A DNA stretch of 64,000 nt from CBDCWQ01 sp965223435. Lineage in GTDB: Bacteria; Myxococcota; Kuafuiibacteriia; Kuafuiibacteriales; Kuafuiibacteriaceae. The stretch lies in NCBI GenBank assembly GCA_965223435.1, contig CBDCWQ010000022.1, positions 124,001 to 188,000 on the forward strand, in the 5' to 3' direction. Shown here one piece after another: positions 1 through 12,000 of the stretch; the first letter of the stretch is position 1; each line of letters starts with the position of its first letter. The position numbers and the translations under genes are program-made. The notes under the pieces were generated by a model, which was not told the origin of the DNA, ran no database searches, and saw only the letters and a program-made list of their open reading frames with translations.

Positions 1-1355
1 TGACATCGCCGCGGTTCCTCATCTATTTCCATGTAGAAACGACAGCGGGAACCCGGTACATCTACTACAACGAAAGCACAAACAGCCGCCCTCACTATGA
101 TTCGCGCTACATCCATATTGGACTTGGGGCAGCCAACGATGGCACGTGGCGGACGTTTGCCCGGGATCTCCAAGCAGACCTGCAGACCGACTCTCAGAAT
201 ACAGGTGAGGAGATTCTACGAGTCGAGCGGATTTTAGTTCGGGCCAAAGGGCGATTTGACAACATCAGATTGATGGACGCCATGCCTGCATCACCATCTG
301 AAATGGTTTACGAAGATGCAGAGGATGGGGCCGCAAAAGGCTGGCGTGTATTTGACAACCGTTCAGGCAAAGCGCGCATCGGCAACGTATATGACGAAGT
401 CCTCGACAGCCAGGTAATCAAAGTCACTCCAGGGGGAACAAACTTGACCGCAGATGGTTTTGTTCTCGAAAGGGATACGGGAACTTTGTGGCAAAACCGT
501 ACCCACTTCGTTGCCCAATGGACCATGAAGATCACGTCGCCTCGGTTCAAGGTCTACTTCTTGGTACGAACCACCAAAGGATTTCGCTACATCTACTATA
601 ACGAATCAAAAACCAACAGCCACAACAAATCGCCTCAGTATGCGCACATTGGCCTGGGTACCGTAAACGATGGCGTCTGGCGAACGTTTACCAGAGACCT
701 ACAGGCAGATTTGATGAGTGATCCGCAAAATGCCGACGAAGAAATCCTGTCGGTTGAACGGTTTTTGGTCCGGGGCCAGGGCCGATTTGACAACATTGGC
801 TTACTTAAGACCTTCCCCCCGGCGCCGCCGGAGACGGTCTACGAAGATGCCGAAGACTGGTCGACCAAGGGATGGCGCATCTACGCCAATCGCTCGAAGG
901 CCGCGAGCTTTGGAAACGTCTACGATGATGATCGAATGAGCAGAGTCATTGAACTGAGACCAGGAGGCGAAAACCTGAGCAGCGATGGCTTCCTTCTTGA
1001 GACCGATACGGGTGTTCTTTGGAACAATCGTCAGCAGTTTGTTGCACAGTGGGATATGAGCGTGACTTCACCCGAGTTCATGGTTTCGGTGCTGGTTAAA
1101 ACCACCGCGGGATTTCGGTACATCTACTACGATGGAGCCGAGTCCAATACCCACCGCAAAGACCCTCGCTACATTCACATCGGTCTGGGCGCCGTCAACG
1201 ATGGAGACTGGCACACGTTCAAGCGCGACCTCGAGGCAGACCTACAAACCGATCCCGATAACGAAGGAGAGACCATCCTATCGGTCAATCGGTTTTTGGT
1301 TCGAGGAAAAGGCCGATTTGACGACATCAAACTTCGTTCTGAACTGGACGACTGA
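1..1355 (+). CDS. Repeat-module exoprotein, C-terminal part (5' truncated)
   Basis: The open frame (codons from base 3) enters from outside the window and ends at TGA 1353-1355, so the true start is not visible. The visible ~450 residues contain a partial and then two complete copies of a ~180-residue module. Each copy opens with ETVYEDAEDW/EMVYEDAEDG, continues through FRYIYY, IHIGLGAVNDG and TFKRDLEADL, and closes with a RFLVRGKGRFDDI motif. This module type recurs in tandem in large secreted proteins of Gamma- and Deltaproteobacteria and looks like a beta-sandwich binding domain, possibly for carbohydrate. The protein is probably exported and adhesive or ligand-binding. No catalytic motif is seen. 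Module boundaries and repeat homology are read directly; the binding role is inferred. Confidence 0.8.
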   Translation, partial: TSPRFLIYFHVETTAGTRYIYYNESTNSRPHYDSRYIHIGLGAANDGTWRTFARDLQADLQTDSQNTGEEILRVERILVRAKGRFDNIRLMDAMPASPSEMVYEDAEDGAAKGWRVFDNRSGKARIGNVYDEVLDSQVIKVTPGGTNLTADGFVLERDTGTLWQNRTHFVAQWTMKITSPRFKVYFLVRTTKGFRYIYYNESKTNSHNKSPQYAHIGLGTVNDGVWRTFTRDLQADLMSDPQNADEEILSVERFLVRGQGRFDNIGLLKTFPPAPPETVYEDAEDWSTKGWRIYANRSKAASFGNVYDDDRMSRVIELRPGGENLSSDGFLLETDTGVLWNNRQQFVAQWDMSVTSPEFMVSVLVKTTAGFRYIYYDGAESNTHRKDPRYIHIGLGAVNDGDWHTFKRDLEADLQTDPDNEGETILSVNRFLVRGKGRFDDIKLRSELDD

Positions 1356-1440
1356 TTCCAAAGCTCAGCAGCACTAAAAACGAATCCGGAGCGCACATGC
1401 GTTGATACGAGCCCCTTCGCGTGGCATGAGCGGAGCGAAA

Positions 1441-1468
1441 CGGGTGGGCCGCCACTTCGGCCCACCCG
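1441..1468 (+). terminator. Strong GC hairpin after the repeat-module gene
   Basis: A perfect 10-bp inverted repeat (CGGGTGGGCC / GGCCCACCCG) with an 8-base loop lies 85 bases after the stop of the first gene. No T-tract follows, so it may be a weak or factor-assisted terminator, or an mRNA stabiliser, rather than a classical intrinsic terminator. Confidence 0.5.
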
Positions 1469-1624
1469 TCAGGCCGGACCAGCGCGCGTTTGGCCTCCGG
1501 GATCCTGAGAGGCCAGGAACAAAGCCCAAAGTGCGGGGCTTTTATACGCAAGATTTCTTGTCACAACTCGATAAAAATATGCATACTGTTCCCTACCTTC
1601 ACTCACCTCCCCAGGGAAACCCGT

Positions 1625-4351
1625 ATGACAATATCGATTGCGCCCGCTATTCCGAGCCGTAACAAGCCCTCCTGGACCACCTCAAAACCCACTCTCTTGG
1701 TTTTTGCATCCCTCGTTTGCCTCAATGCATGCAGCAATCTTCCCCCCGAAGCAACGACCCACAACCAAGACGCCATCCTCGGCGGCAGCAACGCCGCGAT
1801 CACCGAGCACCCGTGGCACGTATCGATCCAGTTTAGGGATCATTTTTGCGGAGGGGCTATCATCGATCCTTATTGGGTCTTGACCGCCGCACACTGCCTG
1901 GTCCGCTTCAAAGACTCTTCGGGACTTGAGGTCGTTGCCGGCATGGAGGTGCTCACCGCAAAGGAGAGCGCGCAAACTCGACAAGTGGAGGCCATGATCC
2001 TCCACGAACAGTACAAACGCAGGGACGAAGACCACGATGTTGCCCTCCTGCGTCTCAGCAGTCCGCTGGTCTTGGGAGAGCGTGTCCAAACCATTCGCAT
2101 GGTGACAGATGGAGAACTGGAGCTCACAGCGCCAGGGGTAGACGCCACAGCCACAGGTTGGGGAAGCCTGGTGGAAAACGGGGAGTACGCCACAACGCTC
2201 CAGGAAGTCACCGTGCCTCTTTTGTCGATGGCAGACGCCATTGGCTCTTACGGCGAACATCTTGTCAGCGAGGGTATGCTTGCGGCCGGTTTCCTCAAAG
2301 ACGGAGGCAAAGACGCGTGCCAGGGAGACAGCGGCGGTCCCCTCACGGTTCGGGACCCATCCTCCGGCGAAGCGCTTTTGGCGGGTATTGTGAGTTGGGG
2401 AGAGGGCTGTGGACGCGCCCATCGTCCCGGTATGTACACCCGCGTATCCCACTATCATCGGTGGGTCGAAAACGTCATCGGTTTACCAAAACTGGCGTTT
2501 TCCTCGCCTCTTCCCCTCTCCACCGTCGACCGAGAATCCCTCTTCCAAATTGAGTTGCTGAGAGACTACAAAGATAAGCTTCACAAAGTCGTCTTTCACT
2601 TTCCCGACCACACCACCCAAGAGGATCTGGTCGCCCCCTTTTCGGTCATTTGGGACGGCAGCCAAACCCCGAATGGCCCCGTGACGGTCCGGGCCGAAGC
2701 CATTGGTGCAGACGGCGCGGTGCTCAGCGAGACATTCATCGACCTTGTCGTTTCCCACGTTGAGGGTTGTGAAGTGGTCACATCCATGGCGAACGGGCTT
2801 CCAGCAAGCATCCCCGACGCCTCGGTCGCAGGAATCACCGCACCCCTTGAGATAACCCAGGTAGGCACCGTACAAGAAGCCCGCCTCAGCTTCGACATTG
2901 AACATCGACGCTCCGTGGAACTCAAAATTCGGCTGGTCGCCCCCAGCCAAAACAAATTTGTCCTCCAGGAACATCCCGATGGTGCGCCTCCAAACCCACG
3001 CCTCACCAACGAACCTATCGATGAGGCCAAAGGAGAGCCAGCGCAAGGCACGTGGCAGCTCGAAGTTTTGGACCTAAGCCCCTTCATCAGCGGAACACTC
3101 AAACACTGGTCGCTCGAGCTTACGATTTGCGGGCCAAGCGAAGAACCCCCGTCCGACGAACCACCGTCCGACGAACCGCCATCCGACGAACCACCATCCG
3201 ACGAACCCCCGTCCGACGAACCACCGTCCGACGAACCACCGTCCGACGAACCACCGTCCGACGAACCGCCGTCCGACGAACCACCATCCGACGTCCCCCC
3301 CAACGAGGAGGAGCCACCAACAGTCGAGCCTCCCACGGCGGGCGCCCTGTTCGACTTCGAGAACACAGATGGGGGATGGGTGCATTTCGGCCACGGTGGC
3401 CCAAGCCTCAACACCCGTGATCCCGAGGCTGCCTACTTCGGCGTCGGTGGACTAAGCTACACCAACCCCGCCATGCGCTCTTTTGGGGGCGTCGTCCATC
3501 GGCTGGAAAGCCCCTTGGACCTGAGCGACTTCAAACAGCTCCGCCTGTACGCAAAAACGGCAGGAGGAACGGGAAGCTTGGCCATCAGCTTTCATGACGC
3601 CGACGGCGAAATATGGTCGCAGGTGACCACCACACCTATCCATGCCGAAGACTTTAAGGAGGTCCGTGTCGCGCTCGATGCGACCCAGTTCCACTTGGTA
3701 GACTTTGAACAAAAAGACTCGTCTTCAAGAAACTGGCAGCCCGACTTTAACCGTATTCACGCTTGGGCCATCGTCTTCTTCGACGCCAATCCCGAGGAAG
3801 AAGACAATATGCGCTTCTTCGTCGATCACATCACCGTAGAAAAGGCCCTCACGGACTTGGGCCGAATCCGGAACAATGGTTTAGACACCCGCACCCCCAA
3901 TGGCTTTGTGGTCATCAAAGAACACCTTGAGACCCTCGGCTCTCACGGCTTTGTCACCGAATTGGACCAAACCATACTTCTCCAAAAACACGTCTCCAAA
4001 AGCGATCCCGATTCATTTCAGTGGGGTGTACGGCTTCCCCAGACCATCCAAAACCGGGAAGATCACGAGATGATCATCGTATTTGATGGTCCGCGCGACT
4101 TCGCCCCTCCTTACGTTGCGCAACTCTACGAATTTGGAAGCTCGGCAGACCCCTGGGGCGACGATCTGCTCCGCCTTGACATCGCGCGCTACGACGACAA
4201 CGCCCCCTCGGTGGCCGTAGGCTTCACGGGCAGCACCGCACTCGAGGCAAGCATTCGACCGTTTTCGCTCATGGCAGCGTACCCTGTCGATACGCCCCTT
4301 TTCGACGGCGCCACACTGAGGGTCCGCGTGATGACAAGAAAGGCGCCCTAA
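1625..4351 (+). CDS. Trypsin-like serine protease lipoprotein with P-domain and Pro-rich linker
   Basis: Secreted or outer-membrane-anchored serine endopeptidase, 908 aa. ATG 1625 is chosen over the upstream TTG 1490 because it directly precedes a lipoprotein signal with lipobox LNAC (Cys 36) and follows AGGGAA. A chymotrypsin-family (S1) domain starts at ILGG (residue 51), which is the usual activation N-terminus. The triad is visible as TAAHC (His 90), HDVAL (Asp 138) and GDSGGP (Ser 236). Next comes a region resembling the proprotein-convertase P domain (about 390-520), then ten EPPSD repeats as a spacer. A jelly-roll-like module with FDFENTDGGW (about 545-710) follows, and last an unassigned beta-rich C-terminus. 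It lies convergent to giant protein 1 with a 68-bp gap. Protease assignment is firm. The substrate is unknown. Confidence 0.92.
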   Translation: MTISIAPAIPSRNKPSWTTSKPTLLVFASLVCLNACSNLPPEATTHNQDAILGGSNAAITEHPWHVSIQFRDHFCGGAIIDPYWVLTAAHCLVRFKDSSGLEVVAGMEVLTAKESAQTRQVEAMILHEQYKRRDEDHDVALLRLSSPLVLGERVQTIRMVTDGELELTAPGVDATATGWGSLVENGEYATTLQEVTVPLLSMADAIGSYGEHLVSEGMLAAGFLKDGGKDACQGDSGGPLTVRDPSSGEALLAGIVSWGEGCGRAHRPGMYTRVSHYHRWVENVIGLPKLAFSSPLPLSTVDRESLFQIELLRDYKDKLHKVVFHFPDHTTQEDLVAPFSVIWDGSQTPNGPVTVRAEAIGADGAVLSETFIDLVVSHVEGCEVVTSMANGLPASIPDASVAGITAPLEITQVGTVQEARLSFDIEHRRSVELKIRLVAPSQNKFVLQEHPDGAPPNPRLTNEPIDEAKGEPAQGTWQLEVLDLSPFISGTLKHWSLELTICGPSEEPPSDEPPSDEPPSDEPPSDEPPSDEPPSDEPPSDEPPSDEPPSDEPPSDVPPNEEEPPTVEPPTAGALFDFENTDGGWVHFGHGGPSLNTRDPEAAYFGVGGLSYTNPAMRSFGGVVHRLESPLDLSDFKQLRLYAKTAGGTGSLAISFHDADGEIWSQVTTTPIHAEDFKEVRVALDATQFHLVDFEQKDSSSRNWQPDFNRIHAWAIVFFDANPEEEDNMRFFVDHITVEKALTDLGRIRNNGLDTRTPNGFVVIKEHLETLGSHGFVTELDQTILLQKHVSKSDPDSFQWGVRLPQTIQNREDHEMIIVFDGPRDFAPPYVAQLYEFGSSADPWGDDLLRLDIARYDDNAPSVAVGFTGSTALEASIRPFSLMAAYPVDTPLFDGATLRVRVMTRKAP
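3143..3292 (+). repeat. Ten 15-bp tandem repeats encoding EPPSD
   Basis: Ten in-frame copies of a 15-bp unit of the form GAACCnCCnTCCGAC, differing mainly at third positions, encode the acidic Pro-rich linker of the serine protease. Being a multiple of three, copy-number change would alter linker length without a frameshift. Confidence 0.95.
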
Positions 4352-4419
4352 CGGGGACCACAACCGTCCGCATGGACAGCCACCGAAGATACGCGCATCA
4401 ACAGATGGCGCGCGGGGTA

Positions 4420-6060
4420 TCAAGGTTCGCTGGCTTTGGCCCCACCCTTTGGCGGAATGTAAACTCGCTTGGTTGGGAACCGGATGGAGTATGGTTGCCC
4501 CGGCCCATCGCCGCTGACGAGGGTGAGTACCTTGATGCAGTAGTAGTGGTCCCACTGGAGCCTATCCTTGGTGCTTTTTCCGTACTCAAATTTGTAGAAC
4601 TTCTTCTTCCTCCAACCCCTAGGGGCGCTGAAAACCACATTTCTTAGGCCCTCCTCTTCGTCGCCAGTGGGACCGCAATCAAAGATTGAAAGAGCATGGG
4701 CTATAGGAGGGGCACCTTCCGGAATGGAGTCTAAGGTCGACACGATGTCCTGTCCCAGGTTTTCCGCGATGGGGACCTCAATGACGGGGCTCCCCCTCGT
4801 AGATGAAATCTTAGCTGTCCAATCTCGCCACAGCTTAAGCGGAAAGGTCACGGCCTCACTCCATCCACCGGTTTTGCCTCGCACCCAAAGCCTGCATTTC
4901 AGCGTCTCATTTTCCCTGGGCCCGGGAAACGGAAGATTGGGCCCAAAGTAAGGCACATTGACGCGCTTTTTCGGTAAGAAGTTGATGAACTTCAGGAGGG
5001 CATCCTTAACAGGATCCCCAGTCTTCTTGTTTTCATCAAGATTGTAGGGAGAAGCGATAGGCTGCCCGGTGCGTCTTATGATACCGTCGTCGGTTTCGAA
5101 GGGCTGTTTTCGGAGCTTTCCTTCGTCGGGGCTGCATTCCAGCACGGCTTCTTCCATCTCCTTTGGAAAGTCATCTATGTTGCCAGGAATAAATTCGATG
5201 CGAATCTGGGTGCCCCGGGTGGCGTCGTGCTCCCACCCGATCTCCAGGAGTTCCGGCTGCCCAACATCAGCCGCGAGGGACTCCGGACGCGTATGTAATC
5301 CGGTCGACCCGTGGACAAATGCTTCGGCGTCCGAACGACCAAACTCCGACCGCACTGTAAGTTCAACCAGCGAGAGCCATGGGCCTCGAATGGGGTCTGG
5401 CATCCAGGACGAGCTGGCCTGCGCACTTACCCACCGCGGATGGGTTGTGACAAAGGTGTCGAGGATACGCTCTCTCTTTTGGTCCGCCCTGAGCGCGTAC
5501 ACCTCCCATTCGGCATCGGGCTCGGGGTCAAGAAAACGAAAGCCTCCCACGGGGCTCTCATCGATACCGATTCGATCGACCAAAAAGTAGTAGACTAGCT
5601 CATCATCAAAGTTCATCGCAGGATTCGCCCGCGCAACCAAGGAGGGAGGCTCTCGGTACAAGGGCACATCCCTCCGGATCTCCATCTCGTCGCGGACGTA
5701 CGTCCCGAGTGGTTCAGCTAAGATGTCTTGCGCCATAATGAAGCCCGCAGGTTCCCAGTATTCTGCTGATGGGGCATCACCGCCCAAAAAAATTGTTTCG
5801 AGGCCCGGATCGACTTCGGTGAACCCACTCGAGATGTGGCCAGCAGCAACCATGCTGCTCATGGCTGCCGCCGCCAGGGGGGCGGGGACGGTCATGAGCT
5901 CATCAACCGCTTTGACCGCGGCCTGCATGAGTTTGGTTCGTGCTTTTCCATTGATGAATACGGTCTTCGTACCCAACTGGATAGGCTCCGCCCACTGGTT
6001 GCCCGATACCTTGGACCAAATGGCATCCAGCCGACCGACGAGGCCCTGAAACTCGACCAA
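4420..6060 (-). repeat. Cargo unit, copy B, of giant protein 1
   Basis: Second C-terminal unit, ending at the protein's stop codon. It parallels copy A through KTVFINGKARTK, GFTEVDPGLETIFLGG, WLSLVELTVRSEFG, FDCGPTGDE and the terminal YIPPKGG motif. It contains a DENKKTGDPVKDALLK stretch where copy A has VASTKDLEEQTKRFNK. Confidence 0.88.
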
Positions 6061-9000
6061 TGTGGCTTCGTTCGCAAGCCGGTCCACAAGATCGACCGTC
6101 ACAAACCTTGTAGCCCAAATTTCACCGGTTTTCGCTTCTCGGAAGGACACTTGGTCTTCAAAGAGGCCCGCGGGGTAACCAACAAGGGCGTCTTGGTTCA
6201 CAGACACCTTCACATCGCGCCATCGTGGCGTGTGGTCGTCACCGTTCGTTAGCCCGGTTCCACCAAGGCTAAACTGAGAGGGTTCGACGCGTAGGTAAGG
6301 ACTAAGGTGCTCAACTTGGAGTTCGATGGGATCCGCATGATCGTTGTACACCCGGTAGGTCCACGTGCTGGGTGTGGCCGCGTACGCACCCACTTCGAAG
6401 TGCACGGGTCCGTCAGGGTGTACGTTCCCATCATCCCCGAAGGTAAGCACATGGATGCCCCCTACAGCCGTATCGAGCCCTGACACATCTTCGTGTGCAT
6501 ACGCGTAGAATTCGCTGGCGGAATAAAAAGCAGCACTGGCATCCGAGTCATCGCCGTAGGCCTGACCTTCGGATCCTTTGGGTGGGATGTAGATCTGTTT
6601 TTCCGGGATCCTGATGGAGAAGTCTTCGGAGCCTTTGCCCTCTACTTGGGTCAACATGCCAATGCAGTAGTAGTGGTCCCACTTGAAATACGGTTTCCCA
6701 TCCGACTTGGTGTGGATCCTCATGTATCTGTTTTTCTTACCGGAAAAAGACGAGGGGGAGTTAGAAACCACGACTATCCCCAACGTTACTTTTTCATCCC
6801 CGGTCGGCCCACAATCATAAATGGACGCAGCGTTCAAATAGATTTTGGACGCCGAGGGAATCGCGTCCAAAACCGAAGCGACACCCTCGTCCATATTTCG
6901 ACCAACGGGAACATCGATGTACGGATAGCCGTCCAAGTCCCCGATCACGGGCGTCCAATCGCGCCACAGGCGCAGAGAAAAATCAGCCGCCTCGCTCCAT
7001 TCGCCATGCCGCTGCTTGACCCAAAGCTTGCAGCGAAGGTCTTTGTCCCTCGGTGGGAATCCGACGCCATCGCCAAAGAAGCTTGCCGAAACCATCCAGT
7101 TGGGAATCTTGTTGAATCGTTTTGTCTGCTCTTCAAGATCCTTGGTGCTGGCGACCACTTGACCGATCTCAAAACGCCGTGGTGTGCCTTCTCGGCGAAT
7201 GATGTCCACATCGCGTTGATAGGGCTTCGATGATAAATTCTTCTGGTTATAACTGCACTCGATAACGGCCTCGTGAAACTCTCTTCCAAAATCGTGACCG
7301 GAACCAGGCGTAAACTCCACTGTGAACTGGGTGCCGTGTTTTGCGTCTGAGTGCCACTTGATTTCTTCAATGTCGGGTCGTGCAATGCCGGCAGCAGCAG
7401 AAGGATCGAACGGGGTGTCTGCAAACGGTGCGTCCAGACCAAACTCTTGGGCAGCAATCGTCCCAAATTCGGAACGCACGGAAATCTCTACCAACGACAG
7501 CCACACAGACTGCACCGATTCTGGAAGCCAAGAGACGGCAGCCTGCGCCTTTTTCCAACGCGGGTGGGCCTGAACAAACGCATTCAGAATATCGTATCGC
7601 CCGTGTGAGGACTTCAGGGCGTACACAGGCCACACCGCACCCGGGCTCGGGAGCAAAACCCGAAAATCGCCGAGGGGGCTTTCATCGATGCCTTGCCGAC
7701 CGACTTGGAAATAGTAGATGCGGTCGTCGTCAAATGCCACCGCGAGATTGTCTTGGGAAATCACGGTAGGTGCGTCTCGGTACAACGGCACAAAAGCCCG
7801 AATTTCGGACTCGTCTCGGACGTAGGTTCTGAGAGGCTGGGCAAGAATGTCCTCGGCAACGATGAAACCCGCTGGTTCCCAGTACTCGCCTGGGGGGGCT
7901 TCGCCACCCAAAAAGATGGTCTCAAGGCCGGGGTCGATCTCGGTAAAGCCGCTTGAGAGATGGCCCGCTGCAACCATACTGCTCATCGCTGCAGCCGCGA
8001 GGGGAGCTGGAATTCTAAGGAGCTCATCAACCATTTTGACGACTGATTGTAGGCCTTTGGTTCGTACTTTTCCGTTGATGAACGTCGTTTTTGCCCCCAG
8101 ACGGACCGCACCATGCTCGGTACCATCCACACCCGACCAGAGAATTTGGAGTTGTTCGACGAGTTGTGGGACATCGGGCTCGGGCGTCCGCAACGTGAGA
8201 GTCGGATCGATGTTTTCTGCGAAATACGTGTAGACATCGATGAACCATACCAGCGCGGTGCTGGACTCCAGACGGGCCGAAAGGTCCTGGATGCGTTGGC
8301 TGGAGTAGAGAAAACCGTGATCATCTACAAACGATTGCGCCCCGCCCCAAAGCTGATGGGCCTCCTCAAGGAAGGCGGCGGCGCTCGGGTCGCCGGGGTG
8401 GGCTTGTGCAAACTTAAGCAGTCCTAAGATCAAACCCATCGTGGCTTCGAGGTGGTAGGACGATTCCTGCAGCAAACTGGGCTCGATGTAGGGGTCCTTA
8501 AAGGCGTTTTGAAAGTAGTGGGTACCGCGATAGGTACGTCGGGGCGGGCAACGCGCTCTTGTGGGGTCGCAGTCTTCGTCGCCCGCGCTCAGGTCTTTGA
8601 CAAACTGAATCACCGTGTACTCTAAACAGCGCCCCAGACGTTCGGCGTAAAAGCCATCGAGGTCATCCTCCACAGACAGGGCCAACCAGCTGCAGTTGTC
8701 GATGGCGGTGTGCGGGCTGGCCTCGAAGCGAACCCCCTGTGCATCGTGATGGATTGTCCCCCCGGTGATCACCCGACCGAGGGAGCCTCCGTCAAGAGCA
8801 CTTTGCATAGCTTGCATTCGAAGCGCCCGCCGGTGGGCCTGCGCCGCCGTGAGGGGGACCACGGGCTTTTCGCTTTCAAGGTGAGCGAGGGTGTCGATAA
8901 ACTCGTCCCGCCAACCATCACCATCCCAAAGCAAGAAGAATACACCGTCGCGGAGTTCGTTTCGCCAACTCGCAAGTTTCTGAGTCCAAGCACGCCTGGA

Positions 9001-12000
9001 TTCTGGGTTTTGGGGCCCTAAAGAGTCGGAATGTTTCAGCGCGTGTTTCAACACCTGAAGAACGTCGAGGCTGTGCTCGGTGACCACATTTTGAGCGGGT
9101 ACCCGAGCCTTGAGCGCCGCCCATTCAGCCTCTTGACTGACGGCGCGCACCTGCCAAGCAGCGCTGTGGAAAGGCTGGCCACCGCAGTCATCGCCCAGCG
9201 CACAAATTCTGATTTCGGTAGGGCTGAAGGCCCCGTATCCGATGGCATCGAGAACACTGTAGTACGAAAATCGATGGTCCAAATCGACATCCTTAAACAA
9301 ACCGGCGTTCTCATCGCGCAATCGATGAGGAGACCCGACGCTCTCTAAGCCCCGCGTGGTCCATCCGGCCGACATCAAACTGCCCATTCGGCTTTCGTCA
9401 ATGGGTAGCCGCCGGCGATGCTCCTGGAGACCGTCGAGGCCGTTTTGGTAGCAAGCCATCAGCATCTTTTGGTCTTCAGGGGGCGCTTCCCGGTACGCAT
9501 CTGAGGTCAAGAACACTCCGAGCCCATGGATCACCCAAGCGTTGGCCCCGGTCACCAGTCGGGCGTCGGCCCAGTCGTCATCCTTGGTATTCCACGAAAA
9601 GGGCCACCCCATGATGATTCCATTCGGTTTTCTGACGGCGTGGTGGCAAAGGTACCGTGCCAGGCCGATGGCCTTCGGCCCGTAGCTGCCAGAACTGGTG
9701 GCGAGCTGAGCCAAAGTGATGCCTTGGGTGTAAGCCCACACCCGCTCGAAACCCGCAAGATGATGGGCGTCTTGGGCAGATAGTCTCTCAGAAGGTTCGG
9801 TGGCCGGATCTTGGGCCTCAAAGCCATCATGGGGAACGCCCGGAAGGTACTCCACCTGGTAGTAAAATTGAGCAGGTTCTTCCATGTCCGGAGGGTGCCT
9901 AAGCAGACGGTCCCGGGCGCCAATGGCTTCGGCATAACGCCCCCCACCGCCGTCTTTTCCGGTGACGTGGCGGAGAGCACTGCTGTCGATACCGTGTTGT
10001 GGGTTTGTGAAGCGCATGGAAACAGTGGCGTCACCAGGCGCGAGGCCTTCCTGAGGCTCGACAACGGGCAAGATCAGCTCGCCGACACCCGACTGGAGCT
10101 CAAAACGCAAAGCCAAAGGAGCGACCTCGGCCAAAGACACAACGTTGGGCGACCCGTCAAAACGGGCTGGGCTCGTCGCCGAGCGAGATACCTCAACGGC
10201 TCCCCCCGTATCGACCGGCATAAAGTACTTATTTACGGCCCGCACGGTCATCGCCACACTTTGAACGGGCGCCGCCTCCTTTTTGACCTCAACGTCCAGG
10301 TGAGAAAACGCGGACACGCGCGCGGCCCGTGCGGTCACGATCTGGTCGTGGGACCGGCCGATCGCGCCTTTTCGCACCCATGCAGCCAAAAAGAGTTCGG
10401 CGTGGGCGCTGAGAGATGGCGCGCCGAACGCCACGCCTATATTTTCTCCTCGGGGTCCGCGCCGAACGGACAGAACGGGGGCTCGGCTTAGCGTGACTAC
10501 GGGGCCAAAGCCTTGCCCCTGTTGCCCGTACACCCAGCGAATCGCCCCCGGCGACGAGCTGGTTTCCGGCGCAAAGAAGAGGATGCCAGTTTCCCCCGGG
10601 GCTGAGATGGCCAGCTGGGGCGCCTGCCCAACCCCAACGCGATCGTAGGCTGACCAGCTCAAACCACCATCCTTGGAGCTGGCCACGTTAAAGGTTGTCA
10701 GGGCATTTGCCTCCGCAGCTTGGGAAGGCACCAATGCGCTTTGTTCGAACACCGCCGTCAAGACGCCTTCGGACGACGTATAAACCTGAGGGTAGGCGGG
10801 CGTGTGTTGCCAGTCAGTCGCCACTCTGCCCGAGGCCACTGTCGAAATTCGCCACTCGGTCACAGTTCGGTGAGTTTTGCCCCATGCACCAGGCGTAAGT
10901 GGGCGTTGCGCAACTTTGATTTGAGGTTCGTCGTGCCACGAGCCGCTATACAAATACTGGTGTTGATAACCGATGCCGGGCACGAGATCGCGATCGCCCT
11001 CGGCAAAAGCTGTTTTCCACACGCTCCGCCAACCAACAAGCAGCCGTGTGGGTTGTTGCCGTTGCACGACAACATCGCTGTAAATGGGGCGCTGGACCAT
11101 GTCGACCCACGCCGGATTCAAAACCGGCTTGTTGTCCCACATCCGTGACTGACGCGCCACAATGCTGAGCGTATCGCCGTCGATATGCAAGGATGGTTCA
11201 TGCACATCGCTTTCTTCGATACGCTCAACGAAAGCGACCCCGGGCCCAACGGTCCCCGAAGGGGTTGGAGGCGATTGCCAGACCCCGGAATCGGCCTGCC
11301 CGCCTTGGCTCGGAGGGTCGCGCAAAAGATAGGACTCTTCGCACCAACAATCTTTGCAAGTGCATGGTGTGTTTTCGAAAGGTGCGTAATAGGCCATGTA
11401 TTGCAGCTTTTCGGTGGCAACTTCCCGCTTGCGCACATCGAAGACACTCGAAGGTACGCCTTCCAAGTTTTTGAGGTAGTACACCTTGTGAGCCTCGCCC
11501 CACACCAAGTGGTGACGTCCGAAGCGGTCGTATCCGACGTTTGGATTATGTTTCCATGCGGTGTTGCGCCTCACCGATTGCGGGGGACCAAAACTTCGAC
11601 CCCCATCTTGGCTCTGCACCACGTAGATTTCGCTTTGACCTCCTCGCGACTCATTGACTTCCTCCACCCACGCAAGGGAGACCTGGTGCGCATGGGCGGC
11701 AAGCGCGAGAAAACTCACTCGTCGGCTTTCGGCCAGGGTTGAGACAAGCCGCGCCGGGCCGAAGCTTCCGGCCACTCCGGCTTTTTCACTTTGGGCGTAC
11801 CGTATGTTGCTCTTCTTTCCGCCAGCGCTCCAGGTGACATAAGCAACGTGGGCGTAGGTTTTGCCGTTTTGAGTGCTCAGCGCCGTCTTGGGCATGCCCG
11901 CTCGTTCACGCCCATCGGTCAAGGATGCCGGGGTCTCAAAGTCGCCCGGCGGGGGTGGGGCCCCTGGAGCAAGAATGGCAACATGGATGGGCTGCGACCG

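Noticed and set aside
2596..3414. Long minus-strand frame (272 aa) across the EPPSD repeat of the protease gene
   Set aside because: It is a shadow of the 15-bp repeat, which is open in several frames on both strands. It has no RBS, domain or start context.
7693..11742. Several plus-strand frames of 100-226 codons inside giant protein 1
   Set aside because: They lie opposite a continuous 2829-codon gene whose homology to two other giant genes is on the minus strand.
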